Counted from the first letter of the stretch, positions 1 to 5,166 are shown. The stretch: DNA of 5,269 bases from Spirochaeta sp. (GCA_027859055.1 JAQIBO010000462.1:1-5269); one strand, 5' to 3'. Translations and numbers: made by a program. The notes: generated from the letters alone by a model not told the origin.

Positions 1-1
1 G

Positions 2-439
2 GAGGCAGTTCTGGCGGAGGCGCTGGGCATGGAACTGCCCGACGCGGACGACGACGGGGAACGGTCCCGGCGTCTGGAGGTTCAGGCGGCGGGGGGAACG
101 ATCGTGAGCGGAGGGGTCACCTTTCCATTCCGGGAGGGGCGCTTTGAGTTCACCCTTCTGGGGGGTATCGGGAACGCCCGGGGGATAAAGGCGGCGCTGG
201 CGCAGCGGCTGACCTGGACGATGCCGGAGTGGCGGGTCGCACCCCGGGTGTCGGTGTACGCGGTGGAGGTGACCGATCTGAGTGATATCGGAATTGCTGC
301 GGGTCCGTCGGCAGGGGTGGCGTTCAAACTGCGGCGGTTTGCCTCGGCGATCGTCTTTGACAACGCCTTTGTGGTGAACTTGCGTCCGTATGAACCGGAA
401 TACATGGTGTACATGCCGTCGATAGGGGTACAGTTTTGA
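2..439 (+). CDS. Probable outer-membrane beta-barrel protein, 3' part
   Basis: The frame is open from the left edge, so the gene begins outside the window. The first ATG in frame, at 29, is probably internal. The visible 145 residues have an acidic stretch (LPDADDDGE) and then alternating polar and hydrophobic segments rich in Gly and aromatic residues (FEFTLLGGIG, RVSVYAVEV, SAGVAFKLRRFASAIVFDNAFVVNL). The protein ends in Phe (YMPSIGVQF), as is usual for substrates of the BAM outer-membrane assembly machine. The stop codon overlaps the TTG start of the lipoprotein gene, so the two probably form one operon. I do not recognise the family or any substrate. A periplasmic beta-rich protein is the main alternative. 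I am confident that it is coding and moderately confident of the barrel fold. Confidence 0.72.
   Translation, partial: EAVLAEALGMELPDADDDGERSRRLEVQAAGGTIVSGGVTFPFREGRFEFTLLGGIGNARGIKAALAQRLTWTMPEWRVAPRVSVYAVEVTDLSDIGIAAGPSAGVAFKLRRFASAIVFDNAFVVNLRPYEPEYMVYMPSIGVQF
424..428 (+). promoter_or_regulatory. Ribosome binding site supporting a TTG start
   Basis: AGGGG lies 7 bases before the TTG at 436. It sits inside the end of the upstream gene and supports TTG 436 over the ATG at 481, which would cut away the charged start of the signal peptide. Confidence 0.5.
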
Positions 440-1137
440 AACGCACAGGAACTCGCGAATCTTTTGGAGTGTTGATCGTTATGATGTTGTTTGTGCTGCT
501 GATCGGCGGCTGCGAGCTACGCTTCCAGGACCCCTTTTCTCATCCGGCTGGCAATACCGACACCGACATCTTTGACGATGATTCTGATGACGGTGGGCCG
601 CCATACGGCGGGGTGATCTCCTTCCGGACAATCACGGTGAACGGCATCAGAGACGACTGGGACGGGGTGACTTCGATCATCGATGACGCCGCCGGGGACA
701 GCACGTATAGCGGAGCCGGTGGCGACATCGTGAGCGTACGCCTGGCCGCGGACGACACGTTTCTTTATTTTGGCATTGATCTTGCGGATGATACGCCGAG
801 CACGACACAGGAATTTGGCTACAAGGTCTGGATCCAGGATCCCGGATCCTACTACATCAGTGGGATTCTCGTTGGAAACGTTGAGATAACAGTCAATTAC
901 GATGGAGCAAACTGGTCGGCAAATGCACTGACGTGGGATGGAACAAATTGGGTACCGATTTCCGGTTTCGACAGCGCCTGGGGTGCGGCCGGATCTCCTA
1001 CGGGGCTGGTGGAGATGCAGATACAGCGCTCGATGGTCATCCAGAAGACTGATCTCCTGTTTCGGGGATACCTTCATGGTAACACACTACCGGAAGACCC
1101 CGACGCCACCGAAAGGTGGCTGTACACCCTCCCGTAG
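436..1137 (+). CDS. Lipoprotein with CBM9/DOMON-like beta-sandwich domain
   Basis: The 233-residue product starts at TTG, overlapping the previous stop by 4 bases (TTGA). Residues 1-26 form a lipoprotein signal: Lys-Arg start, hydrophobic core VLIVMMLFVLLIG, and a loose lipobox IGGC with Cys26 as the likely acylated residue. A very acidic linker follows at about 40-54 (DTDTDIFDDDSDD). Residues 65-200 resemble carbohydrate-binding module 9 or DOMON-like sandwiches: ITVNGIRDDWDGV at 66-78, a following D..GD, then DIVSVRLAADDTFLYFGIDLAD at 97-118. In that superfamily such modules bind sugars or haem, usually outside the cell. No catalytic domain is present. Coupling with the preceding barrel-like gene suggests a surface or periplasmic partner of it (inference). 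No ligand can be assigned. The acidic linker may bind divalent cations, but that is a guess. Confidence 0.8.
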   Translation: MKRTGTRESFGVLIVMMLFVLLIGGCELRFQDPFSHPAGNTDTDIFDDDSDDGGPPYGGVISFRTITVNGIRDDWDGVTSIIDDAAGDSTYSGAGGDIVSVRLAADDTFLYFGIDLADDTPSTTQEFGYKVWIQDPGSYYISGILVGNVEITVNYDGANWSANALTWDGTNWVPISGFDSAWGAAGSPTGLVEMQIQRSMVIQKTDLLFRGYLHGNTLPEDPDATERWLYTLP

Positions 1138-1145
1138 CAGGTTGA

Positions 1146-1210
1146 AGTCGATTTCTATCGACTATAGTCGAAATTTAATGGTATCATTACTTTTTATCGA
1201 CTATACTCGA
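1146..1210. promoter_or_regulatory. Operator-like array of TCGACT/AGTCGA half-sites
   Basis: Five half-sites lie just before the ATPase gene: AGTCGA at 1146-1151, TCGACT at 1158-1163, AGTCGA at 1166-1171, TCGACT at 1197-1202 and the one-mismatch ACTCGA at 1205-1210. The second and third form a perfect 14-base palindrome, TCGACTATAGTCGA (1158-1171). The first and second form a 7-bp stem with a 4-base loop (1146-1163). The stretch is visibly richer in A+T than its surroundings. Overlap with a -10-like hexamer suggests a repressor or autoregulator site. The binding protein is unknown. Confidence 0.6.
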
Positions 1211-1211
1211 A
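1156..1211 (+). repeat. 17-base direct repeat, two copies 39 bases apart
   Basis: TATCGACTATAGTCGAA at 1156-1172 recurs at 1195-1211 with one change (G1167 to C1206). The second copy ends two bases before the ATG of the ATPase gene. The first copy is fully palindromic in its core and the second is nearly so. The period of 39 is a multiple of three, so both copies read alike in the ATPase frame (SIDYSRN and FIDYTRR), although they are probably not translated. Confidence 0.8.
1202..1207 (+). promoter_or_regulatory. Putative -10 element giving a leaderless transcript
   Basis: TATACT differs from TATAAT at one base and ends 6 bases before the ATG at 1214. Transcription would therefore begin at or beside the start codon. 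No ribosome binding site precedes this ATG, which fits. No good -35 is visible 16-18 bases upstream, so an activator or a different sigma factor may be needed. The upstream repeat copy holds a similar TATAGT at 1163-1168. Confidence 0.45.
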
Positions 1212-1213
1212 GA

Positions 1214-2440
1214 ATGTCTGAGATCATTCGGGAACAGTACCTTGAGACGCTTGTTCGTTACGCCCAGTCCCCGGCGATCGTTGTGGTGACGGGTCTGCGG
1301 CGTGTCGGCAAGAGCACGCTGTTGCGGCAACTGCTTCGGCTCCTGCAGGACCAGGGATCGGCGTTTCTCATCGACATGGAGGATCTCGCCTTTGGTGCGA
1401 TCCGGACGGCGCAGGATCTGTCAGAATATGCAGCAACGCTGTCCCACCAGGATAACTCCTGGCTCATCGTGGATGAAGTCCAGCTGATTGACGAGTGGGA
1501 ACGGGCGGTCACCTCCATCCATGGTCGCAGCGGGGTGCGGGTGATCGTCTCCGGATCCAACGCCTCCCTGCTGGGAAGTGAACTGGCAACGCGCCTGGCG
1601 GGACGTTATGTGTCCCTCCGGGTTATGCCCCTCTCTTTTGCCGAGTTTGTGGAGCTCTACCGTCACATCCATCACGGTTCGCAGAGTCGTGAAGATCTGT
1701 TTGATCTGTATCGCGGGATCGGGGGGCTTCCGGGACTACTCCATACCGATCTTTCGGAAGATCTTGTGGGGCAGCTTCAGCGGGATGTATACAACACGAT
1801 CGCTCTGCGGGACGTGGTTACCCGGCACGGCATTCGTGATCTTGCCGGGTTTGAAGCGGTGGCGCGATTTGCCATGGACAACGTCGGCAGTCTTGTATCT
1901 GCAAACAGCATCGCCAGGTACATGAAGAGCCAGGGGCGTCGGATCTCCGTCGATACTGTTTTGAACTATCTGGTCTATCTGACGGAAGCGTTTGTTTTTG
2001 ACCAGGTTCCCCGCTTCGATATTCGGGGAAAACGGCACCTTGAGGTGGGGTTCAAGTATTACCTCGGAGATCTGGGGTTGCGAAGCGGATTCTTCGGCAC
2101 CGGGGAGCGGTGGATCGGCGGCGACCTGGAGAATCTGGTGTACCATGAGCTGTTGCGCCGGGGTTACCGCGTCAGTATCGGTATTGTCGGCGACCGGGAG
2201 ATCGACTTCGTCGCCGAAAAGGGGGATACCCGGGTTTACATCCAGGTTGCCTATCTCCTGGCGGAACGCTCCACCCGGGACCGGGAACTCCGGTCGTTGC
2301 TGGACCTCCCTGACGCGTACCCCCGTGTTATCATTTCCATGGACCGGTCGGCACCGGGGACGATGCACGGCGTGCGCCATATTTCCGCTTTGGATTTTCT
2401 TTCCGGTGGCGGAATACTCGGAGACGATCGCCAGGGGTAG
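1214..2440 (+). CDS. AAA+ ATPase with C-terminal DUF4143 domain
   Basis: The 408-residue protein is of usual length for this family and appears complete. Residues 1-16 (MSEIIREQYLETLVRY) match the usual lead-in. Walker A is GLRRVGKS at 27-34, Walker B is LIVDE at 84-88 followed by VQ, a sensor-like VSGSNASLL lies at 112-120, and TRLAGRY at 126-132 supplies possible arginine-finger residues. The C-terminal DUF4143 region resembles a degenerate PD-(D/E)XK nuclease fold, with DREIDFVAEKG at 327-337 and VYIQVAY at 341-347. The usual Lys is absent, so nuclease activity is doubtful. Family members are cytoplasmic and often multi-copy, and their role is poorly known. ATG 1214 was chosen because it begins the conserved N-terminus. 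ATG 1178 is in frame and would give 420 residues. Longer upstream extensions overlap the lipoprotein gene. The gene probably has its own promoter. Confidence 0.93.
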   Translation: MSEIIREQYLETLVRYAQSPAIVVVTGLRRVGKSTLLRQLLRLLQDQGSAFLIDMEDLAFGAIRTAQDLSEYAATLSHQDNSWLIVDEVQLIDEWERAVTSIHGRSGVRVIVSGSNASLLGSELATRLAGRYVSLRVMPLSFAEFVELYRHIHHGSQSREDLFDLYRGIGGLPGLLHTDLSEDLVGQLQRDVYNTIALRDVVTRHGIRDLAGFEAVARFAMDNVGSLVSANSIARYMKSQGRRISVDTVLNYLVYLTEAFVFDQVPRFDIRGKRHLEVGFKYYLGDLGLRSGFFGTGERWIGGDLENLVYHELLRRGYRVSIGIVGDREIDFVAEKGDTRVYIQVAYLLAERSTRDRELRSLLDLPDAYPRVIISMDRSAPGTMHGVRHISALDFLSGGGILGDDRQG

Positions 2441-2492
2441 CAGGATAAATGGTAATTCGTTGTTCTTTTCTCTGTTCGCGAAGCACCATGCG

Positions 2493-2498
2493 TATTCT
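2493..2498 (+). promoter_or_regulatory. Weak possible -10 for the Rpn gene
   Basis: TATTCT matches TATAAT at four of six positions and would place the transcript start near 2504, the first base of the palindrome. No convincing -35 is visible. Read-through from the ATPase gene, whose stop is 84 bases before the Rpn start, is an equal possibility. The rest of 2441-2503 shows no clear terminator. Confidence 0.2.
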
Positions 2499-2503
2499 AC
2501 CAG

Positions 2504-2525
2504 TGGGTACCTCCGGAGGTACCCA
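2504..2525 (+). promoter_or_regulatory. Perfect palindrome enclosing the Rpn ribosome binding site
   Basis: This is a perfect 22-base palindrome. The left arm is TGGGTACCT (2504-2512), the centre is CCGG (2513-2516) and the right arm is AGGTACCCA (2517-2525). The right side contains the Shine-Dalgarno sequence GGAGG (2515-2519), 5 bases before the ATG, and the last base is the A of the ATG. In RNA a 9-bp stem with a CCGG loop, or an 8-bp stem with a TCCGGA loop, would hide the binding site and keep translation low. As DNA it could also be a dimeric protein site. The palindrome itself is certain and its function is inferred. Confidence 0.8.
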
Positions 2526-3478
2526 TGAGAAAAAACACGAACAACCTGGCCGGAGCCGATTCGTTTGAACCGATCCGCCTGACCAGCGACTTTGTCTTCA
2601 AGTACGTATTCGGCAGCGAGACGAGCACCAACATCCTGCGCTCATTCCTCACCGCCGTGCAGACCGACGCGGGACTCCCCGCGGTGGCGGAGGTGGAGAT
2701 CAGAAACCCCTTCACCCCGGCGGAGTCCTATGACGCCAAGACATCGGTGGTGGATGTCCGCGCCCGGGATGTGAACGGCACCATCTACACCGTGGAGGTG
2801 CAGGCTCTGCCTGAAGCGGCGTTCCGGGAGCGCGCGTTGTACTACTGGGCGCAGGCGTATGCGGGACAACTCGGGAAGGGACAGGATTACGAGCAGCTTT
2901 CACCGGTAGTGGGGGTGAACGTTGTGGACTTCAAGATCTTTCCCGATTCACAGCCGGTGCACACCACCTTTCACCTGACCGCAGGAGGAGGCGGAGCCGA
3001 CTGCGAACGCGCTGAATCGCTTGTCCTTACCAGCCATCTGGCGATTCATTTTCTGGAACTGCCCAAATTGCGTGGTGACGCCACCCCGACCGGCGGGTTA
3101 CCGCACATCTCGACGACATTGCAGCGGTGGTTGTACTATATGCGTGGGCGAGGAGAGGTGGATGCTATGGAAGACAACGTTCTGTTACAGATTCTGAAGG
3201 AAGACCCTGACATTGAGGATGCCGAAGAGCGGTACCGGCAGTTCGTTGCCGATGAAGAGCTGCGGGAGAAGTACCAGGACCGCATCAAAGCGGAGCGTGA
3301 CCGGCGGTCGCAGATTATCTATGCGGAGCGGCAGGGTGAGGAACGCGGGCTGGAACAAGGTGCCGCCCGGAAGCAGAATGAGATTGCGGGACGGATGAAA
3401 GCCAAAGGCATGTCCAACGACGAGATCGCTGAACTGACCGGTCTGAGCGTTGAGGAAATAGACACGATAACCGGATAG
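2525..3478 (+). CDS. Rpn family recombination-promoting nuclease / PD-(D/E)XK putative transposase
   Basis: The 317-residue protein appears complete, starting at ATG 2525 with GGAGG 5 bases upstream. The N-terminal part has the family opening LTSDFVFKYVFGSE (19-32, with Asp22). The nuclease centre follows: Asp77 in SVVDVRARD and Glu91-Val-Gln93 in YTVEVQ, the D...ExQ variant usual in this branch. The signature ERALYYWAQAYAGQLGKGQDYEQLSPVVGVNVVDFKIF lies at 102-139. The C-terminus has a charged helical part with Gly271, Gly275 and Gly279 spaced by four, then the helix-turn-helix-like GMSNDEIAELTGLSVEEI (295-312). Relatives in E. coli are DNA nucleases that raise RecA-independent recombination, and some act in phage defence. 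No insertion-sequence ends were seen, so mobility is unproven. Translation is probably restrained by the leader palindrome. An internal start lies at 3167. Confidence 0.92.
   Translation: MRKNTNNLAGADSFEPIRLTSDFVFKYVFGSETSTNILRSFLTAVQTDAGLPAVAEVEIRNPFTPAESYDAKTSVVDVRARDVNGTIYTVEVQALPEAAFRERALYYWAQAYAGQLGKGQDYEQLSPVVGVNVVDFKIFPDSQPVHTTFHLTAGGGGADCERAESLVLTSHLAIHFLELPKLRGDATPTGGLPHISTTLQRWLYYMRGRGEVDAMEDNVLLQILKEDPDIEDAEERYRQFVADEELREKYQDRIKAERDRRSQIIYAERQGEERGLEQGAARKQNEIAGRMKAKGMSNDEIAELTGLSVEEIDTITG
3151..3158 (+). promoter_or_regulatory. Internal ribosome binding site inside the Rpn gene
   Basis: AGGAGAGG is a strong purine-rich Shine-Dalgarno match located 8 bases before the in-frame ATG at 3167, deep inside the Rpn coding region. 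The in-frame GTG at 3158 overlaps it and is too close to use it. Confidence 0.45.
3167..3478 (+). CDS. Possible internally started C-terminal Rpn product (RpnS-like)
   Basis: An in-frame ATG (Met215 of the full protein) preceded by AGGAGAGG would yield 103 residues, from MEDNVLLQILKEDPD to the shared stop. The product lacks the whole nuclease core and keeps the charged helical region, the Gly-spaced segment and the helix-turn-helix-like tail. In E. coli, rpn genes are reported to make small C-terminal proteins from internal starts, and these block the toxic full-length nuclease. This arrangement matches that plan in position and content. Whether it is translated here is an inference, because in-frame ATGs with a purine-rich lead also occur by chance. 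Met206, at 3140, lacks such a lead and is less likely. Confidence 0.4.
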   Translation: MEDNVLLQILKEDPDIEDAEERYRQFVADEELREKYQDRIKAERDRRSQIIYAERQGEERGLEQGAARKQNEIAGRMKAKGMSNDEIAELTGLSVEEIDTITG

Positions 3479-3524
3479 ACGTGGTTAAAATGCGCTGCCC
3501 TTCACCCCGCCACCAAAAAACCCG

Positions 3525-3533
3525 TGGTATAAT
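3525..3533 (+). promoter_or_regulatory. Extended -10 promoter for the envelope protein gene
   Basis: TGGTATAAT combines a consensus TATAAT (3528-3533) with the TGn extension, which can work without a good -35. None is visible at normal spacing. Transcription would start near 3540, leaving a leader of about 24 bases with the ribosome binding site. This indicates that the gene is transcribed separately from the Rpn gene. Confidence 0.65.
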
Positions 3534-3552
3534 ATCGCCATCTCACACAGGC

Positions 3553-3557
3553 GAGGT
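3553..3557 (+). promoter_or_regulatory. Ribosome binding site fixing a GTG start
   Basis: GAGGT lies 6 bases before the GTG at 3564 and supports that codon, which begins a good signal peptide. Confidence 0.6.
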
Positions 3558-3563
3558 AAAAAG

Positions 3564-4613
3564 GTGATTCGTCGCGTTTCTGTTCTCTTTACGGTATGTC
3601 TGCTTCTGTTCGCTTTCTCTCACAACCTTGTTGCCCAGGTGTATCCCGACCGGGAGGAGCTGGACGTGGTGCGCCTGGTGGACGGCACGATCCTGAAAGG
3701 GGTAATTCTGGAACAGGTACCGGATCGGTACCTGGAGATAGAGCTCTACGGCGGCTCCACCTTTGTGCTGGGGTACGAGCAGATCGAATCGGTGGAGCGG
3801 GAGGCGAACCCGGATTACGGGACGACGTGGATCAAGATCGAGCTTGGCGCCGGCTCTGGCGGTGGGGGTGAGGCCGACGGTAGCGATGAGGCTTCCGGCA
3901 CCGGCGCGGCGGATGGAGCGTTGCCTGCTGCTGACGACCGACCGTTTCTTGGGCAGGGATGGCTGGTTGGCGTCCACGGGGTGTTTGGGATGAGTGGAAC
4001 ACTTCCCGGCCATACCGATGGTTTGTCCGGGAAAGATTGGGACGCTGTTACCGAGGATCTGCAAGCCGATGACTCGCAGTTACTCGGCACCTACGGTGGG
4101 CATATTGGTGGTGGCCTATTCGGCGCGTTCCTTCGACCCTGGGAGACGGGAGAAGCGGACCGATACCTCTGGGGCGTTCGCGGTGGTATCGGGTATTACT
4201 ACGGAAACCGATCGTTCGGTTCGGATTATGTAGACAATATCAGTTCGGATGGCAGGCACATATTTCAGGATATTCTCTTCTTCGATATTCCTGCAGAGGG
4301 GTTGATCGGTATCGGCGGCCCCCGCGCCTTTGTCTATCTCAGCGCCGGTTTCTCCCTGTCAATCATCACCAGCCCGCCTGACGACAGTTGGGGAAACGAC
4401 CCGGCGATCTATGATTTTCCGGAATTCGACAATCCCGTGAATCCCGGGGTGATCGGATCGGTGGGGACGATGTTCCGCCTGGGGAGCAACTGGACCGGAG
4501 AGTTTCGGGTGTTCTTTCAGCGTCAGCTGACCTCGTGGTACTCCGACTTTGAGCAGTACTACAATCAGGCCCCGGGATTCAGTCTGGGCGCGGCGTACCA
4601 CCGGAAGCGGTAA
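3564..4613 (+). CDS. Secreted envelope protein: SH3-like module plus predicted beta-barrel
   Basis: The 349-residue protein starts at GTG. A signal peptide covers about 1-24 (MIRRVSVLFTVCLLLFAF...), with probable cleavage after LVA24. Residues 34-80 form a small SH3/LSm-like beta module, DVVRLVDGTILKGVILEQVPDRYLEIELYGGSTFVLGYEQIESVERE, a pattern often seen at the start of spirochaete and Bacteroidetes envelope proteins. A low-complexity linker rich in Gly, Ala, Asp and Glu follows (95-125). Residues 128-349 have Gly- and aromatic-rich alternating strands (WLVGVHGVFGMSG, YLWGVRGGIGYYYG, AFVYLSAGFSLSI, GEFRVFFQRQLTSWY), as in outer-membrane barrels. The C-terminus is YHRKR rather than an aromatic residue, which is unusual for a BAM substrate, so a periplasmic or surface beta-protein remains possible. 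Function unknown. The gene has its own promoter and is not obviously linked to its neighbours. Confidence 0.82.
   Translation: MIRRVSVLFTVCLLLFAFSHNLVAQVYPDREELDVVRLVDGTILKGVILEQVPDRYLEIELYGGSTFVLGYEQIESVEREANPDYGTTWIKIELGAGSGGGGEADGSDEASGTGAADGALPAADDRPFLGQGWLVGVHGVFGMSGTLPGHTDGLSGKDWDAVTEDLQADDSQLLGTYGGHIGGGLFGAFLRPWETGEADRYLWGVRGGIGYYYGNRSFGSDYVDNISSDGRHIFQDILFFDIPAEGLIGIGGPRAFVYLSAGFSLSIITSPPDDSWGNDPAIYDFPEFDNPVNPGVIGSVGTMFRLGSNWTGEFRVFFQRQLTSWYSDFEQYYNQAPGFSLGAAYHRKR
3714..3734 (+). repeat. Intragenic 9+9 inverted repeat
   Basis: CAGGTACCG (3714-3722) and CGGTACCTG (3726-3734) are exact inverted copies around GAT. They coincide with codons for QVPDRYL in the conserved SH3-like module, so protein constraint may explain part of the pattern. 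The core AGGTACC is shared with the palindrome before the Rpn gene. Confidence 0.7.
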
Positions 4614-4630
4614 TGCCCGGCTTCATCAAC

Positions 4631-4659
4631 TTGACACAGGAATCGTGATACGCGAAATT
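4631..4659 (+). promoter_or_regulatory. Putative promoter of the toxin-antitoxin remnant
   Basis: A perfect -35 TTGACA (4631-4636) is followed after 17 bases by the weak -10 candidate GAAATT (4654-4659). Transcription would then begin at about 4666, the A of the antitoxin ATG, giving a leaderless message. No ribosome binding site precedes that ATG, in keeping with this. Confidence 0.4.
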
Positions 4660-4666
4660 CGTGATA
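4643..4666 (+). repeat. TCGTGATA direct repeat over the antitoxin start
   Basis: TCGTGATA occurs at 4643-4650 and 4659-4666, 16 bases apart. The second copy ends on the A of the start codon, and both lie in the proposed promoter. Ribbon-helix-helix antitoxins usually bind short repeats in their own promoter, so this is a candidate autoregulatory site. Confidence 0.4.
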
Positions 4667-4893
4667 TGAAGAACGTCACTATTTCGATGTCCGAGGAGCT
4701 GGCGCGGTGGCTCCGCGTGGAAGCGGCGGAGGCGGACGTGAGTATCTCCCGCTATCTGGCGGATCTGGTGGCGGACCGAAAGGCCGCGGTGGACCGTCGG
4801 GAGGTGGCACGGCTGTCGTATCTCTCCCGTGGCGGGGCCAATATCAGCACTGGTGGGCGGTATCCGTCCCGGGATGAGCTTCATGAGCGATAG
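4666..4893 (+). CDS. Ribbon-helix-helix antitoxin (VapB/CopG-like)
   Basis: The 75-residue protein reads MKNVTISMSEELARWLRVEA... and shows the ribbon-helix-helix plan: a short beta strand (KNVTISM, 2-8), helix A (SEELARWLRVEAAEAD, 9-24), a turn (VSISR) and helix B (YLADLVADRK, 30-39). The more charged C-terminal tail (about 43-75) would be the toxin-binding part. The gene end overlaps the PIN-domain reading frame by 11 bases, the normal order and coupling for VapBC-type pairs. ATG 4666 is chosen because it places the DNA-binding strand at the N-terminus. An in-frame GTG at 4645 with AGGA close by is possible but would lengthen the strand's lead. It appears intact although its toxin is broken. 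It would bind DNA as a dimer and repress its own promoter (family knowledge). Confidence 0.8.
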   Translation: MKNVTISMSEELARWLRVEAAEADVSISRYLADLVADRKAAVDRREVARLSYLSRGGANISTGGRYPSRDELHER

Positions 4894-5164
4894 GGTGTTT
4901 GTGGACACCAACGTTCTGGTGTACAGCCGGGATACCTCCCAGGGTGACAAGCAGCAGGTTGCGGCGCGGTGGATGGAAACGCTTTGGGAGCGTGGCACGG
5001 GTCGGACCAGCGTGCATGTGTTGAACGAGTTCTTTGTCACCGTCACCGGGAAGCTGAAACCGGGGCTTGAGCGGGGGGACGCCTGGGCGGACGTGCAGGA
5101 TCTGATGAGCTGGGAGCCTCAGCCGGTTGGTCGGGAGGGTGAGGAAGGAAGTCCCACCAGGTAG
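4883..5164 (+). pseudogene. Truncated VapC-like PIN-domain toxin
   Basis: The 93-residue frame starts at ATG 4883 (or 4874) inside the antitoxin end. Its beginning is a good PIN domain: RVFVDTNVLVYSRD with catalytic Asp8, then TSVHVLNEFFVTVTGKL with Glu49, and DVQDLMSWEPQPV up to residue 82. PIN toxins of this kind normally run to about 130-145 residues and carry two further acidic residues in an SxWDALIVAAA-like helix and a TEDL-like strand. These are missing. Instead an unrelated tail, GREGEEGSPTR, reaches the stop. No other frame supplies the lost half, and only 37 bases separate the stop from the next gene, so a deletion rather than a frameshift is indicated. Ribonuclease activity is unlikely. 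The remnant could still bind the antitoxin. Confidence 0.75.
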
Positions 5165-5166
5165 AA

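Noticed and set aside
517..1077. Minus-strand open frame opposite the lipoprotein gene (186 residues)
   Set aside because: It mirrors the real gene, has no domain-like pattern, and has no supporting start signal.
1105..1120. GCCACC-GAAA-GGTGGC hairpin at the end of the lipoprotein gene as a terminator
   Set aside because: It is a neat 6-bp stem with a GNRA loop, but it lies inside the coding region and has no T-run after it (TGTACACCCTCCC). It may be incidental.
938..1213. A 92-residue upstream extension of the ATPase frame, starting at ATG 938
   Set aside because: It overlaps the well-supported lipoprotein gene for about 200 bases, reads as non-conserved Arg/Pro/Ser-rich sequence, and runs through the palindrome array. 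The family N-terminus begins at 1214.
1736..2380. Long minus-strand open frame opposite the ATPase gene (214 residues)
   Set aside because: It is antisense to a protein with clear Walker and DUF4143 motifs, has no recognisable family features, and is expected by chance in G+C-rich coding DNA.
2504..3478. The Rpn gene as an insertion sequence with the palindrome as one terminal repeat
   Set aside because: No matching inverted end was found after the stop at 3478 and no target-site duplication is visible. The palindrome is self-contained and better explained by translation control or protein binding.
3536..3553. CGCC...GGCG pairing in the leader of the envelope protein gene as a regulatory hairpin
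   Set aside because: Only four base pairs with a 10-base loop, too weak to claim.
4601..4624. GAAGC...GCTTC pairing after the envelope protein gene as a terminator
   Set aside because: A 5-bp stem with an 11-base loop and no T-run. It does not meet the usual form of an intrinsic terminator.
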